From an uncultured Lachnospiraceae bacterium (GTDB taxonomy: Bacteria > Bacillota > Clostridia > Lachnospirales > Lachnospiraceae): a DNA stretch of 49,516 bases. Shown here piece by piece: positions 1-6,984 of the stretch (position 1 is its first letter; each line of letters begins with the position of its first letter). A program made the translations under genes and the position numbers. Below the pieces are notes generated by a model, which ran no database searches, was not told the DNA's origin, and was given only the letters and a program-made list of their open reading frames with translations. Where the stretch lies: assembly GCA_946040795.1 (NCBI GenBank), contig CAMGCK010000006.1, positions 1 through 49,516 on the forward strand, written 5' to 3'.

Positions 1-44
1 ATTCCTCTACGTCTCGTGGGCTCGGAGATGTGTATAAGAGACAG
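1..44 (+). other. Untrimmed Nextera (Tn5) sequencing adapter, not genomic
   Basis: Bases 11-44 are identical to the Illumina Nextera index-side adapter as I know it, ending with the 19-base Tn5 mosaic end (AGATGTGTATAAGAGACAG at 26-44). Bases 3-10 (TCCTCTAC) match the adapter-strand form of i7 index N712, and bases 1-2 (AT) fit the end of the P7 sequence. The genomic part of the contig therefore begins at 45. The adapter and index match is from memory of the published oligonucleotides. Confidence 0.97.
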
Positions 45-154
45 AGGCCATGCTTCGCCTAATAGTTCTTTTGCTGAAATATCTACTCTGATCTATGGAC
101 CATTCTGTCCAAGCCCGCTATAGGATGTTTGTCAGTTTGATATACAATTCCCAC
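45..154 (-). pseudogene. 5' remnant of an IS1634-like transposase gene (truncated, frameshifted)
   Basis: A GTG at 154-152 is preceded by a purine-rich run (AAGGGGGGA) at a good ribosome-binding distance and opens with GIVYQTDKH. This resembles the start typical of IS1634-family DDE transposases (M-G/A-I-V-Y-Q-T-D/N-K). The frame reaches a stop at 85-83. A second frame continues with WTEWSIDQSRYFSKRTIRRSMA-like residues, as if one frameshift has occurred, and the sequence then ends at the adapter. Bases 155-278 hold no gene; they are AT-rich and contain a small palindrome (CCTTGA-TTTT-TCAAGG, 227-242) that could belong to the element's end. Family assignment rests on only about nine residues. 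Confidence 0.4.
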
Positions 155-428
155 GGAAATCCCCCCTTGTCTTTATGTGTATATAATAACACGTAAAGAT
201 ATAAAATGCAAAAAAATGATAGAAACCCTTGATTTTTCAAGGAAAAGCGGCATTTTTTATAAGCGAAATAGCTCGTTATGTGAGGTGGAAAAATGATGAA
301 GATTAGTTAGAAAAAGTGTGAATAGTAACTTTATACTACATGAAGTCCGTATAAACGGACACGAAATTCATATAATGATCCTATAAGATACAGAATTTAA
401 TACTTTCGTAATAATTATTTAAAATATT

Positions 429-442
429 CGAAAATCTGTTCG
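429..442. promoter_or_regulatory. LexA-box-like site in first repeat copy
   Basis: CGAAAATCTGTTCG matches the Gram-positive SOS box core CGAAC-N4-GTTCG at all but one fixed position (A for C at position 5). It lies about 200 bp upstream of the yneA-like promoter, so it would be an auxiliary site. Confidence 0.5.
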
Positions 443-595
443 ATTTGTGAGGTGGAAAAATGATGAAGATTAGTTAGAAAAAGTGTGAATAGTAACTTTA
501 TACTACATGAAGTCCGTATAAACGGACACGAAATTCATATAATGATCCTATAAGATACAGAATTTAATACTTTCGTAATAATTATTTAAAATATT

Positions 596-609
596 CGAAA
601 ATCTGTTCG
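596..609. promoter_or_regulatory. LexA-box-like site in second repeat copy
   Basis: This is the same CGAAAATCTGTTCG sequence as in the first repeat copy, now only about 9 bp upstream of the -35 element of the yneA-like promoter. The tandem duplication has therefore doubled this candidate site. Confidence 0.55.
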
Positions 610-617
610 ATTTTGTA

Positions 618-669
618 TTGACAAACGAATGTTCGAGTGGTAGTATAATGACACACGAACAAATGTTCA
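618..669 (+). promoter_or_regulatory. SOS promoter with two LexA boxes
   Basis: A TTGACA -35 lies at 618-623 and TATAAT at 644-649. The 20-bp spacing is long; TAGTAT at 641-646 would give 17 bp. Box 1 (CAAACGAATGTTCG, 622-635) overlaps the -35. Box 2 (CGAACAAATGTTCA, 656-669) lies just downstream of the -10. Each differs from CGAAC-N4-GTTCG at one fixed position. Two boxes flanking the promoter core indicate tight LexA repression, as known for yneA in Bacillus. Confidence 0.85.
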
Positions 670-693
670 CCAAGTGTTCGAAGGAGGATCAAA

Positions 694-990
694 ATGAATA
701 AGAAAGTTATCGCATGTTTAATCAGTGTAGCAGCAGCCATGATCATCGTGATCATAGCAGGGACTCAGACCATTCGTCCGGTTGCTGAAAACAATATTGC
801 AGATATGACTAAGTGCTATGCGAGCGTGGAGATCCGCCCGGAGGATACGCTTTGGAGCATCTCCAAGGAATATGCGGCAAAATACGGTGTATCAACAGCG
901 GATTATCTGAAAGAACTGATGCAGGTCAACGGATTGTCTTCAGAACGTATTCTGTCCGGTGCGCATATCATCGTTGTATACTGGGAGTAA
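694..990 (+). CDS. yneA: YneA-like SOS cell-division inhibitor, TM + LysM
   Basis: This 98-residue protein has an N-terminal membrane segment (about residues 5-27) and a single LysM-like domain (about 43-97, with the PEDTLWSISKEY and NGL...ILSGAHIIV signatures). That is the architecture and size of the Bacillus YneA / Staphylococcus SosA cell-division suppressors made during DNA damage. AAGGAGG at 681-687 sits 6 bp before the ATG. The promoter carries LexA boxes, which supports an SOS role more strongly than the LysM domain alone. In Bacillus the gene is divergent from lexA; here the upstream side is an IS remnant and a contig end, so lexA is not visible. Sequence similarity to YneA itself is inferred from architecture. 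Confidence 0.8.
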   Translation: MNKKVIACLISVAAAMIIVIIAGTQTIRPVAENNIADMTKCYASVEIRPEDTLWSISKEYAAKYGVSTADYLKELMQVNGLSSERILSGAHIIVVYWE

Positions 991-1046
991 GGTTTTTGTC
1001 CGGAACAGGAACACATTGGTACCTGCAGAAAAAATATTCGGAATCA

Positions 1047-1080
1047 GCCATCGGTATTTATGAAATGCCGGTGGCTTTTT
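1047..1080 (+). terminator. Rho-independent terminator of yneA-like gene
   Basis: Arms 1047-1059 and 1063-1075 form a continuous 13-bp stem (three G-U pairs in RNA) with a 3-base loop, followed by five T residues. Confidence 0.9.
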
Positions 1081-1094
1081 ATGTGAGGATACAG

Positions 1095-1126
1095 TATAAT
1101 ATTGCATATGATCACACCGACGGGAG
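1095..1126 (+). promoter_or_regulatory. Probable -10 and ribosome binding site of rsmH-like gene
   Basis: TATAAT at 1095-1100 would place transcription start near 1107, which leaves an upstream ATG at 1102 untranscribed. GGGAG at 1122-1126 is 8 bp before the ATG at 1135 and so decides the start. The -35 (TGGCTT near 1072) is poor and overlaps the preceding terminator stem. Confidence 0.5.
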
Positions 1127-1134
1127 TAAGTTCG

Positions 1135-2190
1135 ATGGAAGAAAAACAGCACAAGAGAAGAAAACATTATTCGGGAAAGTATCCGAAGAAGTTTGAAGAA
1201 AAATATAAGGAACTGCAGCCGGAGAAATATGCAGATACCGTACAGCATGTCATGGAGAAAGGGAGCACGCCGGCCGGTATGCATATTTCCATCATGGTAA
1301 ATGAGATCCTGGATTTCCTGGACATTCAGCCGGGGATGAACGGACTGGACTGTACGCTGGGATACGGCGGTCATACGGAACGCATGCTGGAAAAGCTGCA
1401 GGGGAAAGGGCATCTGGCCTCTCTGGATGTGGACCCCATCGAATCTAAAAAGACCATCGAACGTCTGAGAAAAGCCGGATATGGAGAAGACATTCTTCGC
1501 GTACATCTGATCAATTTCAAGGATGTGGATCAGGTAGCGGCCATTGAAGGCAAATTTGATTTTGTGCTGGCGGACCTGGGCGTTTCTTCCATGCAGATCG
1601 ATAATCCGGAGCGCGGCTTTTCCTATAAGACCGAAGGACCGCTGGATCTGAGACTGAATCCCGAGAAAGGGCAGAGTGCGGCGGAACGTCTTCGTGAAAT
1701 GGATGAGGATGAGATCGCAGGCATGCTGGTGGAAAACGCGGATGAACCTTACGCAGAAGAAATCGCGCGTACGGTGATCCGGTTCCGGAAAGCCGGTCAC
1801 GACATTAATACAACCGGTGATATGAAGCGTGTCATCGAGCGCGCGCTGTCATTTCTGCCGAAGGGTGAACAGAAAGACGCGGTAAAGAAATCCTGTGCAC
1901 GTACATTCCAGGCTCTTCGCATTGATATCAATCACGAATATGAGGTTTTGTACGAGCTTCTGGAAAAATTGCCGGACATACTGAATCCGGGCGGAAAAGT
2001 GGCCATTTTGACGTTCCACTCCGGTGAGGACCGTTTGGTCAAAAAGTCCTTCAAAGAGTATTATAAGGCCGGAATTTACGCAGAGGAGAGCCGTGATGTG
2101 ATAAGACCGTCACAGGAAGAGTGCATCCGGAATCCGCGTGCGAAGTCGACTAAGATGAGATGGGCGATCCGCGAGAGGTATGAAGAATGA
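1135..2190 (+). CDS. rsmH: RsmH-family 16S rRNA (cytosine-N4) methyltransferase, non-dcw paralogue
   Basis: This SAM-dependent methyltransferase is of the MraW/RsmH type, which N4-methylates C1402 of 16S rRNA. It shows the SAM-binding TLGYGGHTERML motif, the acidic DVDP, the family signature ADLGVSSMQID..ERGFS with GPLDLRLN, the late FHSGEDRLVKKSF and the C-terminal NPRAKSTKMRWAIR. A basic, Lys/Glu-rich extension of about 50 residues precedes the catalytic core. The length is 351 residues from the chosen ATG. The gene is not beside mraZ, ftsL or penicillin-binding protein genes as the canonical rsmH is, so it is probably a second, divergent copy. Its stop overlaps the next ATG by 4 bases (ATGA), so the two are translationally coupled. 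Whether the target is C1402 is inference. Confidence 0.85.
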   Translation: MEEKQHKRRKHYSGKYPKKFEEKYKELQPEKYADTVQHVMEKGSTPAGMHISIMVNEILDFLDIQPGMNGLDCTLGYGGHTERMLEKLQGKGHLASLDVDPIESKKTIERLRKAGYGEDILRVHLINFKDVDQVAAIEGKFDFVLADLGVSSMQIDNPERGFSYKTEGPLDLRLNPEKGQSAAERLREMDEDEIAGMLVENADEPYAEEIARTVIRFRKAGHDINTTGDMKRVIERALSFLPKGEQKDAVKKSCARTFQALRIDINHEYEVLYELLEKLPDILNPGGKVAILTFHSGEDRLVKKSFKEYYKAGIYAEESRDVIRPSQEECIRNPRAKSTKMRWAIRERYEE

Positions 2191-3062
2191 AACGCAGAAA
2201 AAGAAGAACAGGCGCATATTATAAACGGATGAAACTTTTGGTGGCGGTTGTCGGCGTGATCCTGGTCGCGCTGGTGGCGGTTACATCGGTCCTTGCGGAT
2301 AAAAAGGCCGCAGATCGGAATGAAAGTACGGGAACATCTGAAGAAACAACGACAACTGCTGAGGAAACAACACCTGAAATCACAGTACCTACGACAGAAG
2401 AAGAAACAACCTCGGCCGAGTCTGCAACGGAAACGGAGTCTGAAACAGAAACCACAACGAAGAGCATGTCTGAGACCGCAACGCAGCAGGAGACCAAGCG
2501 GGATCTGTCGGCTGTTAATTATGATTCTGTGGTCTTTGTGGGTGATTCCAGGACGCTTTCTCTTGGCAGCGGCGGAAAACTGGAATACCGGATCGTTCCG
2601 GACAGTGCGATCTGCGCGACCTGGGGCGGACAGCTGGTGGATGCCTCTGCCATGGACGATACACGGAATGCGGCAGGTAAAATGCGTGAAAAAGCGGTGT
2701 TCTGGTATGGCGTCAATGATGTTCAGATGAATCCCATGCGTGATAATGTGGATAACTTCCTCGGTAATTACGCGACGCTGATCAATGAATACGAAAAGAC
2801 CAATCCGAGTGGTAAGATCTACATTGTATCCATTCTGAATACTGGTGTAAATGAAAAAGATCATTATGAGGGTCAGGAAGAAAACATCGTCCGATATAAT
2901 GCAGCATTGAAAAAATACTGTGAGGAATGTGGTTACACTTATGTGGATGCCACGGGACTTTTAGTTGGTGAAGAAGGCATTCTGGATGATAATATTCATT
3001 TTTCGGAATGGTTTTACAGAGAAAAGTATGTGCCGTTTATGGTAGATACGCTGGGACTTTGA
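2187..3062 (+). CDS. Membrane-anchored SGNH/GDSL hydrolase with Thr/Glu-rich stalk
   Basis: This 291-residue protein starts with a basic cytoplasmic tail and one membrane segment (about 16-37), followed by a low-complexity Thr/Ser/Glu stalk (about 44-105) and an extracellular SGNH-hydrolase domain. Visible catalytic blocks are FVGDSRT (Ser121), YGVNDV (Asn177) and DDNIHFS (Asp267, His271). Such domains act as esterases or acetyl esterases, often on cell-wall or polysaccharide substrates; the substrate here is unknown. Translational coupling to the rsmH-like gene is clear from the 4-base overlap, but no functional link is evident. Repetitive acidic codons in the stalk produce long shadow frames on both strands. 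Confidence 0.85.
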   Translation: MKRRKRRTGAYYKRMKLLVAVVGVILVALVAVTSVLADKKAADRNESTGTSEETTTTAEETTPEITVPTTEEETTSAESATETESETETTTKSMSETATQQETKRDLSAVNYDSVVFVGDSRTLSLGSGGKLEYRIVPDSAICATWGGQLVDASAMDDTRNAAGKMREKAVFWYGVNDVQMNPMRDNVDNFLGNYATLINEYEKTNPSGKIYIVSILNTGVNEKDHYEGQEENIVRYNAALKKYCEECGYTYVDATGLLVGEEGILDDNIHFSEWFYREKYVPFMVDTLGL

Positions 3063-3070
3063 CGAATCAT

Positions 3071-3154
3071 AAAAGGCGGGGCATAAGAAACCCTGCCTTT
3101 TATGGGACGCCTATTTATGCGCTAAACTCATGTTTAACGCATAAATAAGAGGCT
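3071..3154 (+). terminator. Terminator hairpin followed by a second long inverted repeat
   Basis: A first hairpin has 11-bp arms (3071-3081, 3091-3101; one G-U). It is followed within 11 bases by a second inverted repeat with 16-bp arms (3112-3127, 3132-3147; one mismatch) that ends in GGCTTTTA. The first hairpin closes the rsmH/SGNH operon. The second may be a back-up terminator or a separate palindromic element. Confidence 0.8.
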
Positions 3155-3803
3155 TTTATATCATCAGAAGGCGCTTTATTCACAATATCACTTAATATGA
3201 GGATTTCCGGGATCCATGATCGATGATCCGGCTATTTGATTTAATACATCAGGATTTGCTGCTGTAAACAAAGTAATTACAGAGATTCAGAATTTGCTGC
3301 TGTAGTCCCGGAATTCGTTCGAATGCTTATTGTATGTTGCTGCCGTGATATGATCCGAGTTCATAAAACGGATTTACTCCATTAAACAGCGAGATCCACA
3401 ATCGCTTTAAATTTCCACCAGTGTGTAAATATACGTGGAAAATTCTGTAATCGCATCACAGCGTTCGCTTTTTTGAGCAGGATCCTGTTGACAGCTGTAT
3501 CCGATACCGGACTGATCTGCTTACGGGATGAACCGATTATAAACATGTATTAATTCGATATTTTAATATGATTACAAGAATCAGATGCTCTGAGTATTTG
3601 AAACAAAACGCCGTCTTTATAAATGTATTGAATAAGAATAGCAAGGAATTATAAGGCTTTCAGAAGTTATCAACATTACGGTCAGATGATATTTGTAAAG
3701 GATCGTTCAAGTTATCAACATAAGACAGTTGTAGAAAATAAGTCTCAAACAGAATGCAGAAACAGCTGATTTCAGTTATCCACAGAGCGTGAAACCGATC
3801 ATC
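3155..3803. other. Long non-coding stretch with DnaA-box-like sites
   Basis: No open frame here looks like a gene. Three same-strand DnaA-box-like nonamers occur near the right end: TTATCAACA at 3667-3675 and 3712-3720 and a perfect TTATCCACA at 3776-3784. The 13-mer ATTTGCTGCTGTA is repeated at 3254-3266 and 3292-3304. The rest is AT-rich without an obvious RNA fold. No dnaA or dnaN gene lies nearby, so a replication origin is not claimed. Confidence 0.6.
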
Positions 3804-3820
3804 AGCCCCTTTTCCGGGGC

Positions 3821-3849
3821 TTGACAAATAAATTGCGAAGAAATATTCT
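3821..3849 (+). promoter_or_regulatory. Promoter of first tyrosine recombinase gene
   Basis: TTGACA at 3821-3826 and TATTCT at 3844-3849 are separated by 17 bp. A 6-bp inverted repeat (AGCCCC/GGGGCT, 3804-3809 and 3816-3821) abuts the -35 and could be an operator. Confidence 0.6.
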
Positions 3850-3917
3850 TGTATTATATCTATTTCGCCTAATTTTAGTTAAGCGAATAAACATATGGAG
3901 CTTATAGAATACATATT

Positions 3918-5177
3918 ATGTCTCAGGATTACAGAGAAGAAACAAACATCAATCGTGAAAACAAGATACATGCTCTTCTGCTTCGTGCACCGTCCTATGT
4001 GCGCAGCTTTGCCGAGCATATGTCCACGGGAAAACGCGAGATCCGTACACAGGAAGCGTATCTCTACGATATCATGGAATTTGTGACCTATGAAAAAGAT
4101 ATGCTGCGGCTGGAATCCGAGGACCTGGTTTCAATAGAGATCATTGATGAACTTTCACAGGATGATATTCAGGAATACCGAACGCAGCTTCGCAAAGTGA
4201 AAATGAATTCGGCGTCGTCCATCAAACGGAAGCTTTCATCCATGTCGGTCTTTTTCAAATTTCTGTATGCCCGGGAATTCATTGACCGTAATCCCATGGA
4301 CGGCGTGGAACTGCCGGCGGTGAACGATCATCGGATCATTCGCATCGACAAAGAGCAGTCCTCTCTCCTGCTGGCCGGCATTTTAAAAAATGACCGTTAT
4401 CTTTATGAATATTACAGAGTTGGGGATGAGGAATTCAGCAATCTGAAGGTGATTTGCAACCGGTATCGGGTGAGTTATGATGAAGCGCGGAAACTGGCGG
4501 CGGAAAACCGGACGCCGATCGTAACAGCCGTGGAAAAACTGATCAAAACGGATATTACAGCCGGAAAACGGGTCGATGACATCCGCGATGACATTCGGGC
4601 TTTAAGAGAACGCGTTGTGCTTCGAAATTATGCCATTATCAGCCTTTTTCTGGCTTCGGGCATCCGTATATCGGAACTTGTGGGACTGGACTTAAAGGAC
4701 GTGAATTTGCGTGATAACTGCGTGTCTGTCATCTTAAAGGGCGGTGATGAAAAGCGGGTATATTTTCATGAATCCGTCAGTCGTACGCTCAGGGCCTATA
4801 TAAACAGCACAGATCCGGATGGGAGTTTTTCCTTTAACGGTGAGGTTTACGGCCGCGGCGGTCTTCTGGATCCGCGAAAAAGAAATGACGCCCTCTTCCT
4901 GTCCACCCGCGGTACAAGAATGAGTGCGCGCTCCATTGAAATAATGGTCAAGGAAATGGTACAGACCTACCTCCCGGATTACGATGACCGTGAACTTTTC
5001 CACGTTCATTCGCTTCGGGCTTCCTGTGCCTCCAGGATCCTGCTGGATACCGGGAATGTGGCATTGGCATCTTCCCAGTTAAATCACAAAAGTACTGCTG
5101 TTACCAGCAAGTTCTACGCGCAGCTGACGGAAGAACAGACACGCGCGGAAATCGCAAAAATGGACCCGTGGAACTGA
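3918..5177 (+). CDS. Xer-like tyrosine recombinase with internal insertion
   Basis: A DNA-breaking and rejoining enzyme of the XerC/XerD/phage integrase family, 419 residues against about 300 for typical Xer proteins. An N-terminal SAM-like core-binding domain covers about residues 20-130. The catalytic set is intact: Arg250 (ASGIRISEL), Lys274, His364 and Arg367 (HSLRASC), His390 and the nucleophile Tyr400. Residues about 155-230, between the two domains, are a charged insertion absent from ordinary Xer proteins. The start ATG lacks a clear ribosome binding site, so it is uncertain. No phage, transposon cargo or attachment repeat is visible nearby, so a chromosomal role (dimer resolution or site-specific inversion) is as likely as a mobile one. 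The C-terminal codons lie inside a terminator hairpin. Confidence 0.85.
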   Translation: MSQDYREETNINRENKIHALLLRAPSYVRSFAEHMSTGKREIRTQEAYLYDIMEFVTYEKDMLRLESEDLVSIEIIDELSQDDIQEYRTQLRKVKMNSASSIKRKLSSMSVFFKFLYAREFIDRNPMDGVELPAVNDHRIIRIDKEQSSLLLAGILKNDRYLYEYYRVGDEEFSNLKVICNRYRVSYDEARKLAAENRTPIVTAVEKLIKTDITAGKRVDDIRDDIRALRERVVLRNYAIISLFLASGIRISELVGLDLKDVNLRDNCVSVILKGGDEKRVYFHESVSRTLRAYINSTDPDGSFSFNGEVYGRGGLLDPRKRNDALFLSTRGTRMSARSIEIMVKEMVQTYLPDYDDRELFHVHSLRASCASRILLDTGNVALASSQLNHKSTAVTSKFYAQLTEEQTRAEIAKMDPWN

Positions 5178-5204
5178 ATCCACGGGTCCATTTTTGCGAT
5201 TTCC
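5147..5204. terminator. 26-bp perfect palindrome, bidirectional terminator with stop codon in loop
   Basis: Arms 5147-5172 and 5179-5204 are exact reverse complements. The 6-base loop contains the TGA stop of the upstream recombinase, whose last nine codons form the left arm. The convergent rubrerythrin-fusion gene ends just beyond the right arm. Runs of five A and five T within the stem suit termination in both directions. Confidence 0.9.
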
Positions 5205-5208
5205 GGAA

Positions 5209-6396
5209 TTAATAATTCTCTTTTCTTACTTCAAAGTAAGCCTGCGGATGGAAGCATACCGGGCAGACTTCCGGAGCTTCAAGGCCGACAACAACGTGGC
5301 CGCAGTTACGGCATTCCCACATGGTGACGCCGCTCTTCTTAAAGACTTCCATGGCTTCCACGTTCTTCAGAAGTGCGCGATATCTTTCTTCATGCATCTT
5401 TTCAATGGCTGCGACGCCGCGGAACTGCTTTGCAAGATCGGTAAAGCCTTCTGCTTCTGCTTCATCGGCCATTCTTGCGTACATATCGGTCCATTCGGCG
5501 TTTTCACCTTCAGCGGCATGTAAAAGGTTGGTCGGAGTATCGCCCAGTTCGCCTAAAGCCTTAAACCAGAGCTTTGCATGCTCCTTTTCATTTTCAGCGG
5601 TCTGAAGGAATAATGCGGCGATCTGCTCATAGCCGGCCTTCTTCGCGACGGATGCGAAATAGGTGTATTTGTTTCTTGCCTGAGACTCACCGGCAAAGGC
5701 TTCTCTTAAATTCTGTTCGGTCTTGGTTCCTGCGTACTTGCTTGCCATATGATTATTCTCCTGAATGGTTTCTGTTTTTGTCACTTTTTCAAAGTCCGAT
5801 GCGGGATGCTTGCACAGAGGACAGATAAAATCCTCCGGAAGAACATCGCCGACATATTCGTAACCGCAGATGGTGCAGCGCCATACGGTCTGGCCGTCGT
5901 CCGTCTTGCGCACAACTTCCGGCTTCGGCTTGATGTGATCCATGTAATAAGCATAGGTGACGGATTCTGCGGATGAAAGCACCTCCATGTCTGTGATTTC
6001 ACCGATGAACATGGTATGTGAACCCAGGTCCTCTGTCTTGTCGACCTTGACGGAGATGTAGGCATTGGTGCCCTCCGTCACATAAAGGATCCCATTTTCT
6101 CCGCGGGCGCAGTTCGTGTAATCCGCGAACTTGTTCACCTTCCTTCCGGATTGGAAGCCAAAGCGCTTGAAGAGATCAAATGTTGCGCGCTGACTGATCA
6201 CGGAAACATTGAATTCGCCGGTATGGGCGATCATGTCGTGGGTATGGTTAGCCTTGTTGACACAGATGCTCAGCTGATTGGGTGAGGATGCTGCCTGGAT
6301 CGCGGTATTGATGATGCAGCCGTTGTCCAGCGTACCTTCTTTTGCTGTCAGGACAAACAAACCGTAACTAAGTTTGTACATTGCTTTCTTGTCCAT
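5209..6396 (-). CDS. Flavin reductase-rubredoxin-rubrerythrin fusion
   Basis: Three modules known as separate proteins in anaerobes are joined in 395 residues. Residues 1-160 form an FMN-binding flavin-reductase-like domain as in high-molecular-weight rubredoxin (Hrb). Residues 171-202 are a rubredoxin (CTICGYEY...CPLC). Residues 217-395 are a rubrerythrin with diiron ligands in [21 protein letters not shown] and IEKMHEERY and a terminal rubredoxin-like knuckle (CRNCGH...CPVC). The fusion would pass electrons from reduced flavin through rubredoxin to the diiron site, which reduces hydrogen peroxide in the cytoplasm. A good ribosome binding site (AAAGGAGG) precedes the ATG. A second start exists at Met217. 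The Nim-like gene lies 37 bp upstream in the same direction. Confidence 0.93.
   Translation of the reverse strand: MDKKAMYKLSYGLFVLTAKEGTLDNGCIINTAIQAASSPNQLSICVNKANHTHDMIAHTGEFNVSVISQRATFDLFKRFGFQSGRKVNKFADYTNCARGENGILYVTEGTNAYISVKVDKTEDLGSHTMFIGEITDMEVLSSAESVTYAYYMDHIKPKPEVVRKTDDGQTVWRCTICGYEYVGDVLPEDFICPLCKHPASDFEKVTKTETIQENNHMASKYAGTKTEQNLREAFAGESQARNKYTYFASVAKKAGYEQIAALFLQTAENEKEHAKLWFKALGELGDTPTNLLHAAEGENAEWTDMYARMADEAEAEGFTDLAKQFRGVAAIEKMHEERYRALLKNVEAMEVFKKSGVTMWECRNCGHVVVGLEAPEVCPVCFHPQAYFEVRKENY
5746..5762 (-). promoter_or_regulatory. Internal ribosome binding site and ATG for free rubrerythrin
   Basis: On the minus strand AGGAG (5762-5758) lies 9 bases before an in-frame ATG (5748-5746, Met217 of the fusion). 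Met217 begins [14 protein letters not shown], which looks like an ordinary rubrerythrin N-terminus. Translation from here would give a separate rubrerythrin of 179 residues alongside the fusion. Confidence 0.6.
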
Positions 6397-6433
6397 CTTT
6401 TACCTCCTTTATAAATTTTTATGGTGAACGCTT

Positions 6434-6919
6434 TTACAGCGATTCATTCGGAATGTTGTGTTTTCCGCTGATCTCTGTCAGAACGACCTTGAATACGCCG
6501 GCTGCTGACAGACCTTTGCAGCTGCTGGCAGGGAAACCGCTCTGCTTGTAATGGTCCAGCATGATCTTGAAGGCTGCAACCTTCTCATCGCGGTCTTCAA
6601 TCATTTCCGCCACACCGGTGCCGATGACGCTTTCATACAGCGCAGTCACGCTTTTTTCTGTCTGTACGGTCTTATAATAGAGATGCGCTTCCACACAGAC
6701 ATGCGGATCGCGGTTTAAGATCTCCCACTTACGACCGCCCATTGCAGAGTGAAAATAAACAGTGATCTGTCCGTTTTCAAGCGTGCAGCCAAAAGTCATC
6801 GGAATGATGTACGGAGCTTCACCGCCGTTCATGCCGAGACTGATGGTGTCACAGCGTTCCAGAATATCATAGATCTTTTCAATGGATACGACCTCACGGT
6901 CTTTTCTTCTCATTTCCAT
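6434..6919 (-). CDS. Nim-like pyridoxamine-5'-phosphate-oxidase-family flavoprotein
   Basis: This 161-residue protein has a split-barrel FMN-binding fold of the NimA/pyridoxamine phosphate oxidase type. It opens with MRRKDREV, a start common in the Nim group, and contains the GGEAPYIIPMTFG and IYFHSA-like (TVYFHSAMGGRKWE) segments. Nim proteins reduce nitro groups or handle flavin-dependent redox chemistry; the physiological substrate is generally unknown. The chosen ATG at 6919 has GGGAGG 5 bases upstream; an upstream in-frame ATG at 6967 lacks such support. The gene heads an operon with the rubrerythrin fusion, which suggests a role in oxygen or redox stress. Confidence 0.82.
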   Translation of the reverse strand: MEMRRKDREVVSIEKIYDILERCDTISLGMNGGEAPYIIPMTFGCTLENGQITVYFHSAMGGRKWEILNRDPHVCVEAHLYYKTVQTEKSVTALYESVIGTGVAEMIEDRDEKVAAFKIMLDHYKQSGFPASSCKGLSAAGVFKVVLTEISGKHNIPNESL

Positions 6920-6984
6920 GGTTGTCCTCCCTGTTTGTAAATTTCGCAGATGGATGAATCGTTCCACGTGTATTGATCATTTTG

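Larger units (their letters stand above)
279..613. repeat. 167-bp perfect tandem duplication upstream of yneA-like gene
   Basis: Bases 279-446 reappear at 446-613, offset by 167, with no difference that I can see. Each copy contains a small inverted repeat (GTCCGT-ATAA-ACGGAC at 345-360 and 512-527) and ends with a LexA-box-like sequence. The repeat lies between the transposase remnant and the SOS promoter. It has no convincing coding content. Because it is close to a contig end it could be an assembly artefact, but it could equally be a real duplication. Confidence 0.93.

Noticed and set aside
279-613. CRISPR array
   Set aside because: There are only two 167-bp copies directly abutting each other, without spacers; this is a tandem duplication.
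940-1800. 286-codon open frame on the minus strand
   Set aside because: It is antisense to the rsmH-like gene, has His/Phe/Cys-rich composition without a domain and no ribosome binding site.
2219-2497. Open frames opposite and within the Thr/Glu stalk region
   Set aside because: Repetitive ACA/GAA codons of the stalk generate Val/Ser-rich and Lys/Gln-rich shadows; the SGNH frame carries the real motifs.
3667-3784. Possible chromosomal replication origin
   Set aside because: Only three DnaA-box-like sites, no dnaA/dnaN/rpmH neighbours and no clear AT-rich unwinding repeats; kept only as a DnaA-binding candidate.
6434-6919. Nitroimidazole resistance call for the Nim-like protein
   Set aside because: Chromosomal Nim-like flavoproteins are common in anaerobes and this one is paired with a rubrerythrin fusion; resistance cannot be inferred from sequence alone.
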